The position numbers were made by a program, and so were the translations under genes. The notes under the pieces are model-generated. The model was not told the origin of the DNA. It was given only the letters and a program-made list of their open reading frames with translations, and ran no database searches. Shown here piece by piece: positions 34,664-47,162 of a stretch of 64,000 nt of DNA. How positions within the stretch are numbered: the first letter of the stretch is position 1; each line of letters begins with the position of its first letter. Location: the NCBI GenBank assembly GCA_950097015.1, contig CATNEN010000035.1:870001-934000 (forward strand), in the 5' to 3' direction. The stretch comes from Macrostomum hystrix. Its lineage: Eukaryota > Platyhelminthes > Macrostomidae.

Positions 34664-35594
34664 TATTATATTAAGAGAAATAATATATTAATAATATTTA
34701 AGCAAATAATTGTTGTCTTATGCATATAAAAACAGAAAAACAAATCAAATCAGCAATCAAATACTGTTTAAATTTATATAAAATATGTTCAATTGCTTTG
34801 AATAAATTTATTTGAAACCTCAATGTCCTCAAGGTATATTGATATTTTTTATTTATAACATAAAAACAATGTGCATAAGGCATAATTACTTTTGTAGTTC
34901 TATATTTATATATGTATAGCTGTTGATATTACTATAGATAAATGGACATAAGTTTTTATTGCTGTTTATATAAGATTATTTAGTTAACGGAATTATAAAG
35001 TCTATTAAGTTAGATGCACTTTGATAATATATCACCTTAGTGTGTTGTTGGCCAACACTCAGATTAGAAATCACTGACACGATAAGAAAAGATTATCGCA
35101 ATTTCACTACACCTGCAGTATCGTAGCTTTCGAACTGAAAAAGCTGCATTATTTCTTATAACATTGTATATGAATCTTGGCAATATTATTCGTTTAGCGT
35201 TTCTAAATAAGATTAAGATTTATACGTTTAAAAAATGCGAAAGTAAAATACAGTAAAACAAATTACCCATTACCCTAACTTTGCTTATGCAAGTTAAAAC
35301 CACTTGATATTACACATTATGGCAGAAGATGTAAAAGTAAGCTTAGCCATTGATTTTCGATTCTCAATGACGGGGGTAGGGGTCGGGTAGTTTTGGGTAG
35401 TTTTTGGAGTAAAACACTACCAACAGAAATAAACGTGAATTTCATCATAATCTTTCAGTTTTTTACCTAAGAAAATTCCAAACTAGAAGCTGCATAGGTT
35501 AGGCGCATTTTCTGGACGATTTGAAGCGGGTAGACGCCTAAAATCATTGGGTAGCCTTTTACCCTATTTTTCGGGTAGTGTTTTACCCCTTACC
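33018..35594 (-). repeat. Right terminal inverted repeat
   Basis: Minisatellite plus about 930 bp of outer unique sequence, ending ...gttttaccccttacc, the exact complement of the left end. Confidence 0.93.
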
Positions 35595-35603
35595 TCATGA
35601 AAG
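35595..35603. repeat. 9-bp target-site duplication (right) of the foldback MULE
   Basis: tcatgaaag, identical to 20279-20287. Confidence 0.95.
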
Positions 35604-36450
35604 CTTTACTACTTGCAAGTACAAGCTGATGTTGTAGTTTAAGGTTTGTATAATCATAACTATTCACACATAGTAGACACAGAGAGGTAGAATAGATCAG
35701 ATAGAGTTTTAAATTTTATCAGTCAGAGATTATGTAATATAGTACATTTATTGAGCTGCATAGCACATAGCAGGGTTAGTAGCATTGAAAGTCAGTTGCT
35801 TGACTGTGGAGCATGGGATTGGAGATCGAATCTCCTACTCCTATCTATGATTGGAATTGTAATGCAGCTTAAAAATCTGGATGTTATAATTCATATATTA
35901 GTCTTAGTCTTAGTGTCTCAGTGTCCAACTGACCAACAATTTGCCACTGCCAGCTAACTAACGGCAATGTTCTGGTTTCGTTCGCTAACATTGCCGCAAT
36001 AACTTATAAATGGCAGCAATATCAATGAAACTAAATAAAAACTGCAACGCGACAGTTACAGTAAAATCTATGACTCAGTCTTAAAGAGCCTAAAGCATGC
36101 CTGTTATATCTCTCTTGATTATGTATCTAACTGTTGTCGTCGCAACTCGCAGGCTCGCGCAGCATCGAAATGTCTGCTGGCAGCGTTTTTCGGTTCAAAA
36201 AATTGAGTCTATAAACGAGTAACTCTCCAGCAGCGAAGAATTTAATCTTGAAATACATAATAAGTGGCTCCGAAAAGAGACTAAAACTTTTATTATTCAC
36301 CTTCACTATTTGCGGGCGCCAACTTTGTTTACCTCGTCACTGTCGGCAAAGATGCTACGTATCGCGCAAAGCCCGCCAAATGTGCGACGCGTAGCAGAAA
36401 TGCCGAAAACTTATGAAAAAAATTATCTGTTATTTTTTCATTTTTTACAG
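35604..36450. other. Stretch without recognisable gene
   Basis: The segment 35765-35865 has weak tRNA-like traits (a possible anticodon arm agtca...tgact and a T-arm-like ggagatcgaatctcc) but does not fold into a full cloverleaf. No coding signal. Confidence 0.35.
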
Positions 36451-36548
36451 CTTATGGTAATGTAAGACGTCGGAAATATATGTTTCTAAATTGCACAGAA
36501 CCAAAAAACGACAACATATGCACAGTAGCTTGTGAGCCGAAAAGTTTG

Positions 36549-37870
36549 CTACGATCGCGGGTGGGCCGCCAGCGAGCCGCCTGCGCCTTTCCCAGCGGGC
36601 AGTGCCTCAAGAAGTGGCTCACTGGCCATGAGGTGGTGCAGATTAAATGCCACAAAAACTGCAGTGAATGTCGCAATGCAGTCGAGGGGCGATTCAGTCT
36701 GAAAATTGACTTGCTCCTCAGAGACAAGAGTTATATTGCAGGCAAGCAGGTCCATGAAAACAAGTTGAGAGCAATCGCAAGGAGCTTCACCCTCAGGAAG
36801 ATGCACAGCAGATGCAATCCAATGACTATTGGATTTTCTGTCTGTTGGCTGATAGTTGGCAAAAACTGCTTGGCATCCTTGTAGCTCTTGATAACATCCG
36901 GCAGCTTGTCGGACAACACAACTAGATGCTGGGCTAGTCCAGAGATGTCTAGCTCAGCCACAGCAAAATAATCTGTAGCCTTTGCTTTAGCATACAGACT
37001 GCTTATTAGGCAAGCCTCCCTCCAGACAAACTTAGGCTGCTGCAGTAATGGGTAATTCACAATTACTGAACTGATGGCTGTCTCCTGTATTGGAACCACA
37101 CGTTGGTCAAAAGTCTGCAGGTGCTGCAGGCAACAGGATCCTGCTCTTCATCTTCAGCATCGCCCTGAAGCTCAGACATGAAGTCAGAAGGAACTTCACC
37201 ATCAACATTCTTAGACAGGTTCAAACTGCGGCTATAAATAAATGATGATCGCTCATCAGAGCTTTCAGAATCACTAGAAGATTCTTGATCATGAAGTCTA
37301 GCCTCATTAGCAGCAGATGAGGATGCAGCAGCAGCTTTCTTTTTCAGTGGATTAAACCGGTCGCGCATCTGCTTCACTAATGGTGCAGCATCAACCTGAC
37401 TTGGTGATTTTTTCACGAAGCATGATGAAACTTGCTGACAAGTTTTTTTCGCCAATAAGGCTCATCAGATGCATTCATTCCAGGTAGACGGCAAATGGCA
37501 TTGCTAACATCTTGGTAGCGGGCCCCAATCTGGTGAACATAGGGTGCTGCTGGGTCACAATAGTTAAGCAAATAATCTAAGACAGCAGTTAGAAAGCGAT
37601 TGCATCTTTCAACAGAGGCCATCAAACTTGATAAACGAGGATTGGCCACCTCAGGAAAGGCACGGATGATTGCCTCAGGAATGGTGTAGCTGGCACCCCC
37701 AGGCCAAGAATTTTTCAGCTGTTTCTCCTTCATCAGCAGACCTAAGATACCAGTGAATTGGCTTAATAGACCAGCACTAACTGCAGAAATTTCAGCACCA
37801 TTAATAGCAATTGACACAGCAAAGGATGGCCCAAATTCAAAGGTGACTCTGGTAGACTCAATAAAGGAGA
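36549..37870 (-). pseudogene. Decayed gene with weak similarity to SAMD3-like proteins
   Basis: Consecutive minus-strand frames carry one protein. 37413-37870 has SLMASVERCNRFLTAVLDYL and YVHQIGARYQDVSNAICRLP, then DEPYWRKKLVSKFHHAS. 37063-37455 is an acidic Ser-rich linker. 36731-37099 has QETAISSVIVNYPLLQQPKF and ENPIVIGLHLLCIFL. 36549-36806 continues EGEAPCDCSQLVFMDLL. The order 'bounded helical block, W-x-x-x-L-x-x-K-F, linker, YPxLxxPxF, then a final IVIGLHLL block' resembles SAMD3-like proteins that are scattered in invertebrate and fish genomes. At least two frame changes (about 37430 and 36800) occur, though some could be introns. I am not sure of the family. Confidence 0.4.
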
Positions 37871-40020
37871 AAAGGGAGCTGTGAATTATTGTTGGAACTT
37901 TTTCAAATACTCTTTAAAGTTAAAAAAGGTTAAAGTAAAAAGTAAAGTAAAGTGCAAAGTTTTTTGCAAAAACCTTGTTCTATATTCTTTATAGCACATT
38001 TTGTTTAAATTAATGATACAGTACATGGCACTACGAGGGTCGTTCTCAATTATAGGGTTCCTTGTTTTGAAATAAAATAACATTAAGCTTTCGCATTAAA
38101 ATAATTATACTAAATTTTAAAGTACTGATACTAGAACGCTAAGACATAGTTAGAAGCAGAGAAAGTATGCACAAGACGAAACTATATGAATTTGTTTATC
38201 TAAACCGTAAAAACAACTACTATTAACAGGTTTGTGATAAAAATTTGCATAAATGTCAAAGTTACTAACTCTAGTTTTAGGACAGTGTTACTATGTAGAT
38301 ATTGCATTCGGTTATTTTTTTGTTTTTTATTGTTTACAAATTTGTTATGCTATTGTACATTGATTACACTTCGCGTTTCTGACGTTGGTCGAATCGATGT
38401 CTTTTAATATAACGGATTACGTATCTAAAAACTACGTAATCTTTTATGCTGCTTTTACCTACGCATTACAAAAAATACCAATGTTAATAAATTTTCGCCA
38501 TTAAATACTCAGTTTTAAAGAGTTTCCATTTTTAGGATTGTAACAAAGAAAACAAAAATGTGGCACGGCTTAGGGAAATGAATGGATTTTCTGCTCTGAA
38601 CTTCCACAGATGAACCTCCATGCTGTAGAGCAGGATCCTTTTCTGCTTCTTCCGGTTGCCTCGCCCTACAGTCTCCCTCTTTCCAGCAGTTGAGCGTGTG
38701 TTGCTGTCATCACAAAAAAACTAATGACCGCGTTGCGCTAGAGATTTTCTTGACATGGTGGCTTTGCCTTAAGAACCTTAGGCGTGCATCTTAGCACTTT
38801 CATCGTCACGCGGGGGTTCGCAGCTGTCTCAACTATATCGCGCACGAGAAGTTGTATCTCAGGCAATTTCGCTTTAGCGCAATTATAGTTTGGACGATAT
38901 ATGAGTGGTGGCTTCGTCGTCAACTGCTGACTGCATAGAGGAATCGGAAGTTTTGGGTCTATTAGATAAGCTGCTTCGCCTGATCTTTTTCTGCAGCAGC
39001 CAATATACGGAGATGACGCTTATCTTTCTTTGCAGATTCTCTCCTCACAGCAGCTAGAGTCCGAACCAGGCCTTTTCTATCCTTTCTTTCATTAGCCCGT
39101 GCTTCAGCTTGTGCTTCAACACAAACTCCATTCGGTGATTCAGCACAAGCTCAACTTGAGCTTCAGCACAAAATTCAGCTTGTGCTTCAATATAGGCTCC
39201 AACACGGATTGCAGCTCTTTTCCAATAATACTCCTTAGCCTTTCTCATTTTATAATTCTGATAGCAAAACACAGATCACAACCTGTCTAATTAATGAAGT
39301 AAAACACAAATTATTGTTAATAAAAATGGTTTTATTAATAACGAAATTGTATATAGTAGTCTATGTAAGTCGGTTGTTTTCTTATTTGTAGCATTTGTAA
39401 AACTAATTTAAATGAATAACAAAATAATTAGCAATTTTTAACACAAAACGATCGGGCGACTGCATTCGAGTGAATCAAAAATCGAAAAGGACATGCATGC
39501 GAAAGGTTTATACTTTATATAGTTAATTATACACATTTTAAAGCTTTATACATATAAAATATGCATTTCACGTTTCAGCCTAACTAATTAATTGCGACCG
39601 AAGTCATGTACCACAACAACATTGAAAAGCGTAGTAAAAACTAATATTTGGAGTACCTGCAAAACTAGTATGCAATATACAATCAAATCTATACCTCTTT
39701 TTTAAAGCTTGAGATGTAGGGAATATGCTGGTCAAGTTTGAGCTTAGATTATTAACCATGGCCTATGTTATGTAAAACTTAATGAAAAACATTCAAAAAA
39801 AGATAAAATCTGGAATATCTGCAGTGCATGCAAAACTGGTTCAGGTGTATATAACATATGCTCTAGGGCTCTCTCTTCAATATTCTCCACTGTAATGTTG
39901 CACTCACTATTACCCTTTAGTTACCAAAAGTTACTATTTATTACTAGTAGTGCTGCCACCAAGCAGAAGGAACTGCTATCAAGGAATGTTCCGAAGATAT
40001 TCCTTATTTGCACCTTTATC
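37871..40020. other. AT-rich stretch without recognisable gene
   Basis: Two short minus frames (38738-38940, PLIYRPNYNCAKAKLPEIQL; 39054-39272, with repeated 'gcttgtgcttcaacacaa'-like words) show no family features. The second is repeat-driven. Confidence 0.4.
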
Positions 40021-40028
40021 CTCTAGGG
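40021..40028. repeat. 8-bp target-site duplication (left) of the hAT element
   Basis: ctctaggg, repeated exactly at 41186-41193. Eight bases is the hAT signature. Confidence 0.93.
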
Positions 40029-41185
<1,157 letters not shown>

Positions 41186-41193
41186 CTCTAGGG
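41186..41193. repeat. 8-bp target-site duplication (right) of the hAT element
   Basis: ctctaggg, partner of 40021-40028. Confidence 0.93.
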
Positions 41194-42748
41194 TAGCGTT
41201 TCTCTCTCTCTTTCTCTTATCCGTGTATACGTGGCCTGAGAGGTCTTTTAGCACCGGTTATGCACTTAATCCGCCAGGCGTACCTGTGGATTAGAGGGTC
41301 ACAGCAATAGGCCTTTGAATCACCTATGGATAAACTCCGAAATTCGGGTATTACTTTTCGAATGTACGAGTACTTCTTCGGGAATTACTCGACTGGTTAT
41401 CCACTGAATATCCTATTCAGGTCAACTGAACTCTGATATATCCTCTGAACTCTCTTGTTCAGGTAAATCTTTCTCCTTCTCTGAACACTCTGTTCAGGTT
41501 TAGATCCTAATAAGAACTAACTCTTAAAACCTTTGGTATATTTGTTCACTTGTTTGTAAGGAAGGTTGTCTCGAAGGCACACGAGGGTTCATTTTCTCTC
41601 TAAAAAACCCTCCCCTTATATAGTATTTTATTTGCGGTTATAAACAAAAATTTTATTACAATAATATATTTTGAAGAGCGCTTATTTAAACAAATTTTAT
41701 TGAGAACATATTTTTGCCATTTTTGCGGAATTTTGCATAAACAAATTTATGCGGAAAATATTCTTTGGATTATAACAAATTGTTATTTGCGTAAATTTAA
41801 CTTGTGAAGAATTAATATTTTTAGAGGCCTATTCCAACCTGCCTCTCCTAACATTAAATTTTGGATAAGAATGAGTGAGAAATTTAATGCAAAAATAATA
41901 AAATGAATAGTAGCAAGCATAGCAAATGTAAAAAGGTTACTACTGTTAAAAGTATAAAAATTCACTTGACACGGAGACAGGTTCAAAGATATAGCTATCA
42001 GGCTTTTGTATACAGTTATATATGTATACTAATGAGTTTAAGTTGCAATTATTATTAATAAACTAATTAACGTTCATTTTCAATTATATTTTTTTAAACA
42101 CAGATGTTTGTAATGCTTATTGTAGAAAAACAGTAATTACATATTGGTACATAAAACCGCACAAGATGCATGGATACAAGAAACAATTGAACAAAATGTA
42201 GAAGCAAAACTAAGTTAGGCATGCAAATATGAGTTATGAAAAGCATAATCATTGAAAAGGAAAACTATGAGTTTTATAAGTACATCCAATTATGGTTAAT
42301 ATACAAAACACAAACTTATTTAATTACATTGGTAAAACACAGATGTTTACAATGCTTATCGGAGAAAAACTGTAATTACATATCGTATACACTGGGAGAG
42401 CATTACAAAACATTTAAATGTCAATTATAATGCGTGGAAGTCTTAACAGACAGGCAGTAACAAAGCAATTAAGCCAACGGCAGTATTTTGGTTACTCCTC
42501 GAACGGACTGATTTGAGCCTTTGCTTACTTTTCGAAATCCGAATATTATTTCCAGAACTTCGAGAAGGTTTTCAGTTGCCTTATCATGGCGAAGATTTAG
42601 GGCAAGGTAGACCATAATCAATGTCTGAATAGCATGCAGACTCGATTCCGTGCAGCTGACACGTAGACCTTCAGCTCCTTAATCAAAGGCAAATAAGATT
42701 CACAAAGAGAAATACCATTAGGATTACTATTTTTGTTATAAATTTTTG
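41194..42748. other. AT-rich stretch with one short direct repeat
   Basis: No coding signal. About 50 bp around 42100-42147 (cacagatgtttgtaatgctt) recur at 42337-42385 (cacagatgtttacaatgctt) in the same orientation. Confidence 0.45.
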
Positions 42749-43780
42749 TTATAAACTTTTCCACTTTACTAAGCTAGCCAAAAAAGTCAAACTTTGTTTA
42801 GATTGAAACTCAGAAGGTAGATTCAACACTTTATAGTATATAGCAGAAATCTTATGCTTGGTTCGTGCTTTTCCAATAGGGTTACAAACCTCAAACTCAT
42901 CTGTATATAGAGAAATATAAATTGCCTTTGCATAGTCAACTGCTTGCTCTTCAGAGTCTAACAAAGGAATAATGTAGATTTTGAAATATGGACTTCTAAA
43001 AAAGGCCCTTTTTTCTCTAGATTACTATTAAGAATCAAATTATTAAACTTGCTATTTTGAACTAATGATTTAAGACTTGCACCTATTGGAACATAGTAAA
43101 TACAAGACCCATGTAGAGAAGATGTAACTTTCTGTGGCTCAATATAAGAAAAGTGTTGTCTAATATATTGTAATAATTGGCTTTCACTAAGGAGAATATC
43201 AAGGCAACCATCAAAATACATATCAAAATCAAGTTTTTGCTTGATATCTGCAATTTGTTCAGTGTTCATTCCTTGTTCCTTAAGAACTTGTTCCATAATA
43301 TTACTAAATTAATTAGAAAATGATGCCATGATATCATGAAGTTGACAACTTAGATTTTTAGCTACAGAATTAGGCAAGGCATGACAATCACGACTATTGA
43401 TAAAAAACATGACTATCTTATGAGCAATATCATCTTGCAATTGTCCTTTTAATTCAAATGCACTGAGCTTACTAGATACAATAGCAAATGGAGGTTGGAT
43501 GGGTTCAGAGTCAAATAGGCCAATATGTTTGATAGTTTGATTGCTAACATTGTCAGTGTCAATTTCACTTGTAACTGTAGGCCTCTTAGTAGTAGTATTA
43601 GGCATACTGTCATCAGGATCAGCCAAAGATTCATCCAAAATAGGATCATTTAGTTGGTCACTAGGTAGAGGATTTCGAGGAGTAGCAGTGGTGGATGTTT
43701 TCTTAGTCAATTGACTCAATATCTTCAAGTGGACTTTCAAGAGAACATGCAGCCTTTCGAAGGACATTGATGTCGTCGAT
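42749..43780 (-). pseudogene. Decayed transposon-associated gene, family without a name known to me
   Basis: Three successive minus-strand frames: 43309-43767 (DSEPIQPPFAIVSSKLSAFE... FINSRDCHALPNSVAKNLS), 42958-43296 (VLKEQGMNTEQIADIKQKLD... LHGSCIYYVPIGASLKSL) and 42749-42964 (ISLYTDEFEVCNPIGKARTK, then HKISAIYYKVLNLPSEFQSK). The blocks 'YVPIxxSLKxL' and 'xYxDEFEVxNPxGxxxxKHKIxAxYxxLxNLP' are, as far as I recall, typical of a dispersed gene family that is abundant in cnidarian and fish genomes beside DNA transposons. Stop codons and frame changes at about 43300 and 42960 suggest decay, though introns cannot be excluded. A possible zinc-finger-like N-terminus (CPSKGCMF) lies just upstream at 43745-43790. 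Confidence 0.5.
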
Positions 43781-43940
43781 TCCTAATAAAATTGTTTGCA
43801 CAAAAGTACTTGTAATGGTAAATAAATGTAGCACCATCATTTGATGAGAAGTTACACTTGCAACAGAATACAAACATCAAAGCTAGTTGCAGCAGAATGA
43901 ATCGAGACATTATAATAAATATGAAATGTAGACAATAATA

Positions 43941-45508
43941 TACCTTTTTGCGATTGAATTCGTCCAAACTGCAAAACCTTTCGTCCACTAACGCTTTCTT
44001 AATGGGAGCTAAATTTAGATCATACCATAGACAACCGTGTTCACGCAAAACGGTTCATCCAGTTTGTAAAACATTTCGTCTAAACCCTTCGTCCAAACAG
44101 CTAAACAGCTAAACGGAGCGACTTTATTTGATATCATGAGATATTGAACAAAGCAAAAACAGTGTCTCTTGTTAGAATGTTAGTTCAAAATGTCTTCGTA
44201 GTCCAAACAACGGCCGTAGTAACCCACAGTGTGATTGGTCCGTTGCTGGCACTTCTCCTGTGTAATCACGTGCAGTGCAGCTTCGACCTCTCTTCAAAAT
44301 GTGCATCCGCCAGGCATGCAGAGTCAGGTTCGCAGCAGCAGCAGCTTGCCGATTAGAGAGCTCGTGCTGAATAGCGGGAACTGACAGTGCCCTCTTCACT
44401 GATGCCTTCAGGGAAGACCCTGCGCGCTCAGTTGGGTTGAGATACGGAGAGTACGGTGGCAATTGATAGGTGCTGTGTTGCGGTGAAAGTCCAGGGACTT
44501 GAAGGTGAGCGCGGGCCCCATCAAAGATCGCCACCCACTCAGCCTCCACCAGGACATCCAGCTCTACTAAGAAGTCTGCAAAATTTTGAGCTCGAAAACC
44601 TCCTTCCATCAGCGCATAGTGAACAAGTCCCCATTGCGGAGATATGGCCAAGCAGAGAGTCAGGTTTTGTCCGCGCTGGCCACATACCGTTCTCACCGCA
44701 GGCTGGCCTCGATATGCCCATCCTTGAGTTCTCGCCGTCCACAGGTTCAGCCCGAACTCATCGAGAAAAATCTGGTTCCTGTCGTGTCCTTCGTTCATCA
44801 TCCACTGTGCGTACTCACATCTCGCCGCCTTCACAACTGGGTCGTTCCAATCAAACGTAATCTGCCTAGCCAGCTTCAAAGTCACCAGCTGTTTGTCAAG
44901 TGCTCGACTTATGGTTGAGACATGAGGAAGTTGACCTTCATTGCCAAGTTGCATCAGATGGTTCCGCATCATTTGTAATGTCGCGGACGGGTTTGCCTCG
45001 AGGAACTCGATGATTGACTCAATCTGCTGCTCTTGCAGTTTCTTCGGACGGCCACCTGGTGATGGAAACTTCTCAATGCGCCCGGTTTGAACGTAGGTGT
45101 CGACAATCGTTTTGGCTGTCTTTCTCTTGATCCCAAGGATATCGGCCAGTTGTTTCCAATCGCGGCCTTCTTCAACAGCCAAGGCTAATCGCCTGCGGTC
45201 TTCGTTTGACACTGGATGGTAGAGGCCTCGGTTCATCTTCGACTGTTTTGCCGGGTTCGGAATGGAAGATAGGCCTATGCGTTGCTGTAGCTTTAGTGGT
45301 AGCAAAAGCGAACTGTCAATTGGGTGTTAACTATGGTAGGAACAGTACACTCGGTCTCTAGTCTAGGGGACGAAATGTTTTACAAACTGGATGAACCGTT
45401 TTGCGTGAAAACGGTTGTCTATGGTATGATCTAAATTTAGCTCCCATTAAGAAAGCATTTGTGGACGAAAGGTTTTGCAGTTTGGACGAATTCAATCGCA
45501 AAAAAGTA
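43941..45508 (-). mobile_element. Complete Tc1/mariner-group element
   Basis: Long inverted repeats of about 145 bp (43941-44086 and 45365-45508) start TACCTTTTTGCGATTGAATT on the left and TACTTTTTTGCGATTGAATT on the right. TA dinucleotides flank both ends (43939-43940; 45509-45510), as expected for Tc1/mariner. The arms differ at only a few positions and the transposase frame between them is open, so this copy may be recent or active. Confidence 0.93.
44172..45305 (-). CDS. Tc1/mariner-group (IS630-like) transposase
   Basis: One minus-strand frame; the likely start is the Met of MNRGLYHPVSNEDRRR (about residue 24 of the 377-codon frame). The N-terminal part has two helix-turn-helix units (RDWKQLADILGIKRKTAKTI; QMMRNHLMQLGNEGQLPHVS). 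The catalytic part has the first Asp in QIFLDEFGLN, the second in VAIFDGARAH and the Glu in SPYLNPTER. Between the second Asp and the Glu I count 30 residues, shorter than the 34 usual for Tc1. The protein would excise and insert the element at TA sites. The open frame and matching inverted repeats suggest it is functional; no lesion is visible. Confidence 0.9.
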   Translation of the reverse strand: MLPLKLQQRIGLSSIPNPAKQSKMNRGLYHPVSNEDRRRLALAVEEGRDWKQLADILGIKRKTAKTIVDTYVQTGRIEKFPSPGGRPKKLQEQQIESIIEFLEANPSATLQMMRNHLMQLGNEGQLPHVSTISRALDKQLVTLKLARQITFDWNDPVVKAARCEYAQWMMNEGHDRNQIFLDEFGLNLWTARTQGWAYRGQPAVRTVCGQRGQNLTLCLAISPQWGLVHYALMEGGFRAQNFADFLVELDVLVEAEWVAIFDGARAHLQVPGLSPQHSTYQLPPYSPYLNPTERAGSSLKASVKRALSVPAIQHELSNRQAAAAANLTLHAWRMHILKRGRSCTARDYTGEVPATDQSHCGLLRPLFGLRRHFELTF

Positions 45509-45510
45509 TA

Positions 45511-46780
45511 GTAAGGCACAAATATTAGTTTAGATAATAGGCAAATAATTCAATCGATGTCGATGATTCAGCTAGGCTAGATACTTGTCAAAGGTTTAGA
45601 GGTTACTTGGACTGGCAGCGGGCACTCACAAGAGGAAGATTACTTGGCAATAGGTCAATTTGTAATCGCAAAACTCGGAGAAGCTATAGAGGAGATAATT
45701 GTAATAGCCAGGCCCGCATGGCGACCATCTTCTTTTAGTTTGTAAAGGTGCTTAAATTTAAAGTATTAACAAACACTTTAATATAAACACTAAGTCACAT
45801 TGAAAAAGACGTTTTAAAGTTAAGGATATGCTGCAAATATTTTTTACACTTTGTCCCAGGCCATAACGTTCAAAGCTGAATTCATAGGTTTGTCGTTAAA
45901 ACTTTTTCTTTTAGTACGAAAGAAGCTGATTAAGACAGGCCACTTTTATTCTATGAAATGCAGGGCCACATGTGACGAAACATTGTTGTTGCACCCTTTA
46001 CATGGCTCTGTATTTAGCAACGCAAACCATGAGGTCGATTTATTCAGAATATTTCGGCCACCCTTCGGCCACCCTTCGGCCACCACCAACGTTCGGCCAC
46101 TGATCGGCCACTGTTTGCCCACTTCACGGCCACTTTTCCTTTACAGTGTAGTCTATGGCAAAAAGGAATAGTTTGTGGAAAAGTTATTACTTGTGTTCTG
46201 CCAATAATTTTGTGTCAATTTTGGATGCATATGAGCAGACTTGTTCCCATAGACAGCGAGACAAAGCATTGGTTTGTAACCCAGTGTCAGAATCGAATGC
46301 CCGATGTCATAGTTGCTTGCAAAGTGTCAACAAAGCTTGAAGTTTGTCTATATCGGATGTAAATTGTCAGAAGTGAACCAAAGTTTGTCAAAATAGGTTG
46401 AACATTTTAGCTAGCGCTGCCACAGACTGTCAAAATTGGATGCAACGATGTCAATATCGAGTGCACCTTTTCCAAAATAGAAATTAAAAAGGTGTAGTTT
46501 GGACAGCGGGCTTTTAAATTGGACGCAGGCCGCAGTCAGCCGCAGCAGCCTGACTGCAGTCTATGGCCCAACCTGACACGCAGGCGCGGGATTTCTAATT
46601 GGACAGCGGGCAGCAATTTGGACACAGTGAGCAGCAAAGTATAGCAGCTGCTTGTATTTTAAACGAGTGACTGGGATATTCAATGCAGAAAAATTTCAAA
46701 ACAGTATAGAAAACAGTAACTGTAACTCTAGTTCAAAACAGTAACAGTATAGTTCACATCAGTTTGCTGCGAGAAAATGT
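45511..46780. other. Stretch holding the right end of a CACTG-type element
   Basis: 46050-46148 repeats the word cggccac many times and ends CTTTTCCTTTACAGTG followed by TA. This matches the right terminus type of 12759-13602. No matching left end was found, so the boundaries are unknown. No coding signal. Confidence 0.5.
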
Positions 46781-46984
46781 CTAAGATTACGCATCAATAG
46801 CAGCTCCGGCCAAGCAGCGCGGAATGTAGCGCAAAGTGTGCTGATACCACGCAGCGCACTTCTGCTGCGTGATGCTGTCAACCGCTGCTTCCCCGCATCT
46901 CTGCAGCACCATCACTCTCCACTCCCTGTCAGTTAGTCCTGGAGGTTTAAATGCCAGTTCTTGCTGCACAACTGGTTCAGCCAA

Positions 46985-47152
46985 CTGTTGCTTCACTTGC
47001 TTCACATTTTCCAGCGAATGACCAATGCAGGACTCAAATTAAGACTGAAGAAATGCTTCCTATTTCAACAAGAACTGAAATATCTCGGCCGTGTCATAGG
47101 AAGAAGTGGCATTCGAACTGATGCGACAAAAATAGAAGCTATAAAAAGTTAA
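46985..47152 (+). pseudogene. Gypsy reverse-transcriptase fragment, inverted
   Basis: The plus-strand reading LLHIFQRMTNAGLKLR then LKYLGRVIGRSGIRTD and TKIEAIKS is the block that normally follows the YLDD motif of Gypsy reverse transcriptase. The upstream part of the same enzyme lies immediately next to it but on the minus strand (47163-48590), so this piece is inverted relative to its parent. Confidence 0.8.
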
Positions 47153-47162
47153 GACTGAATTT

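Larger units (their letters stand above)
20288..35594. mobile_element. 15.3-kb foldback/MULE-type (Rehavkus-like) DNA transposon
   Basis: Both ends start GGTAAGGGGTAAAACACTAC in inverted orientation and are flanked by a perfect 9-bp duplication. The inverted arms are very long (20288-22985 and 33018-35594). Each has about 900 bp of unique sequence outside and a 56-bp minisatellite inside. Between them lie a plus-strand multi-exon transposase gene (23676 to at least 27713, probably to about 30051) and a minus-strand gene (31972-33084). Minisatellite-filled terminal inverted repeats, 9-bp duplications and a PHD-type finger on the transposase are known features of Foldback and Rehavkus elements. 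The arms are nearly identical in the unique part, so the copy looks young. Confidence 0.92.

Noticed and set aside
35765-35865. tRNA-like segment
   Set aside because: T-arm- and anticodon-arm-like stems are present, but no acceptor stem or proper A box can be drawn.
44456-44918. Plus-strand frames over the Tc1/mariner transposase
   Set aside because: Antisense to an unbroken, domain-bearing minus-strand frame.
46787-47005. Minus-strand 72-codon frame next to the inverted Gypsy piece
   Set aside because: It partly overlaps the recognised plus-strand reverse-transcriptase fragment and shows no domain. It could be a scrap of another element but cannot be supported.
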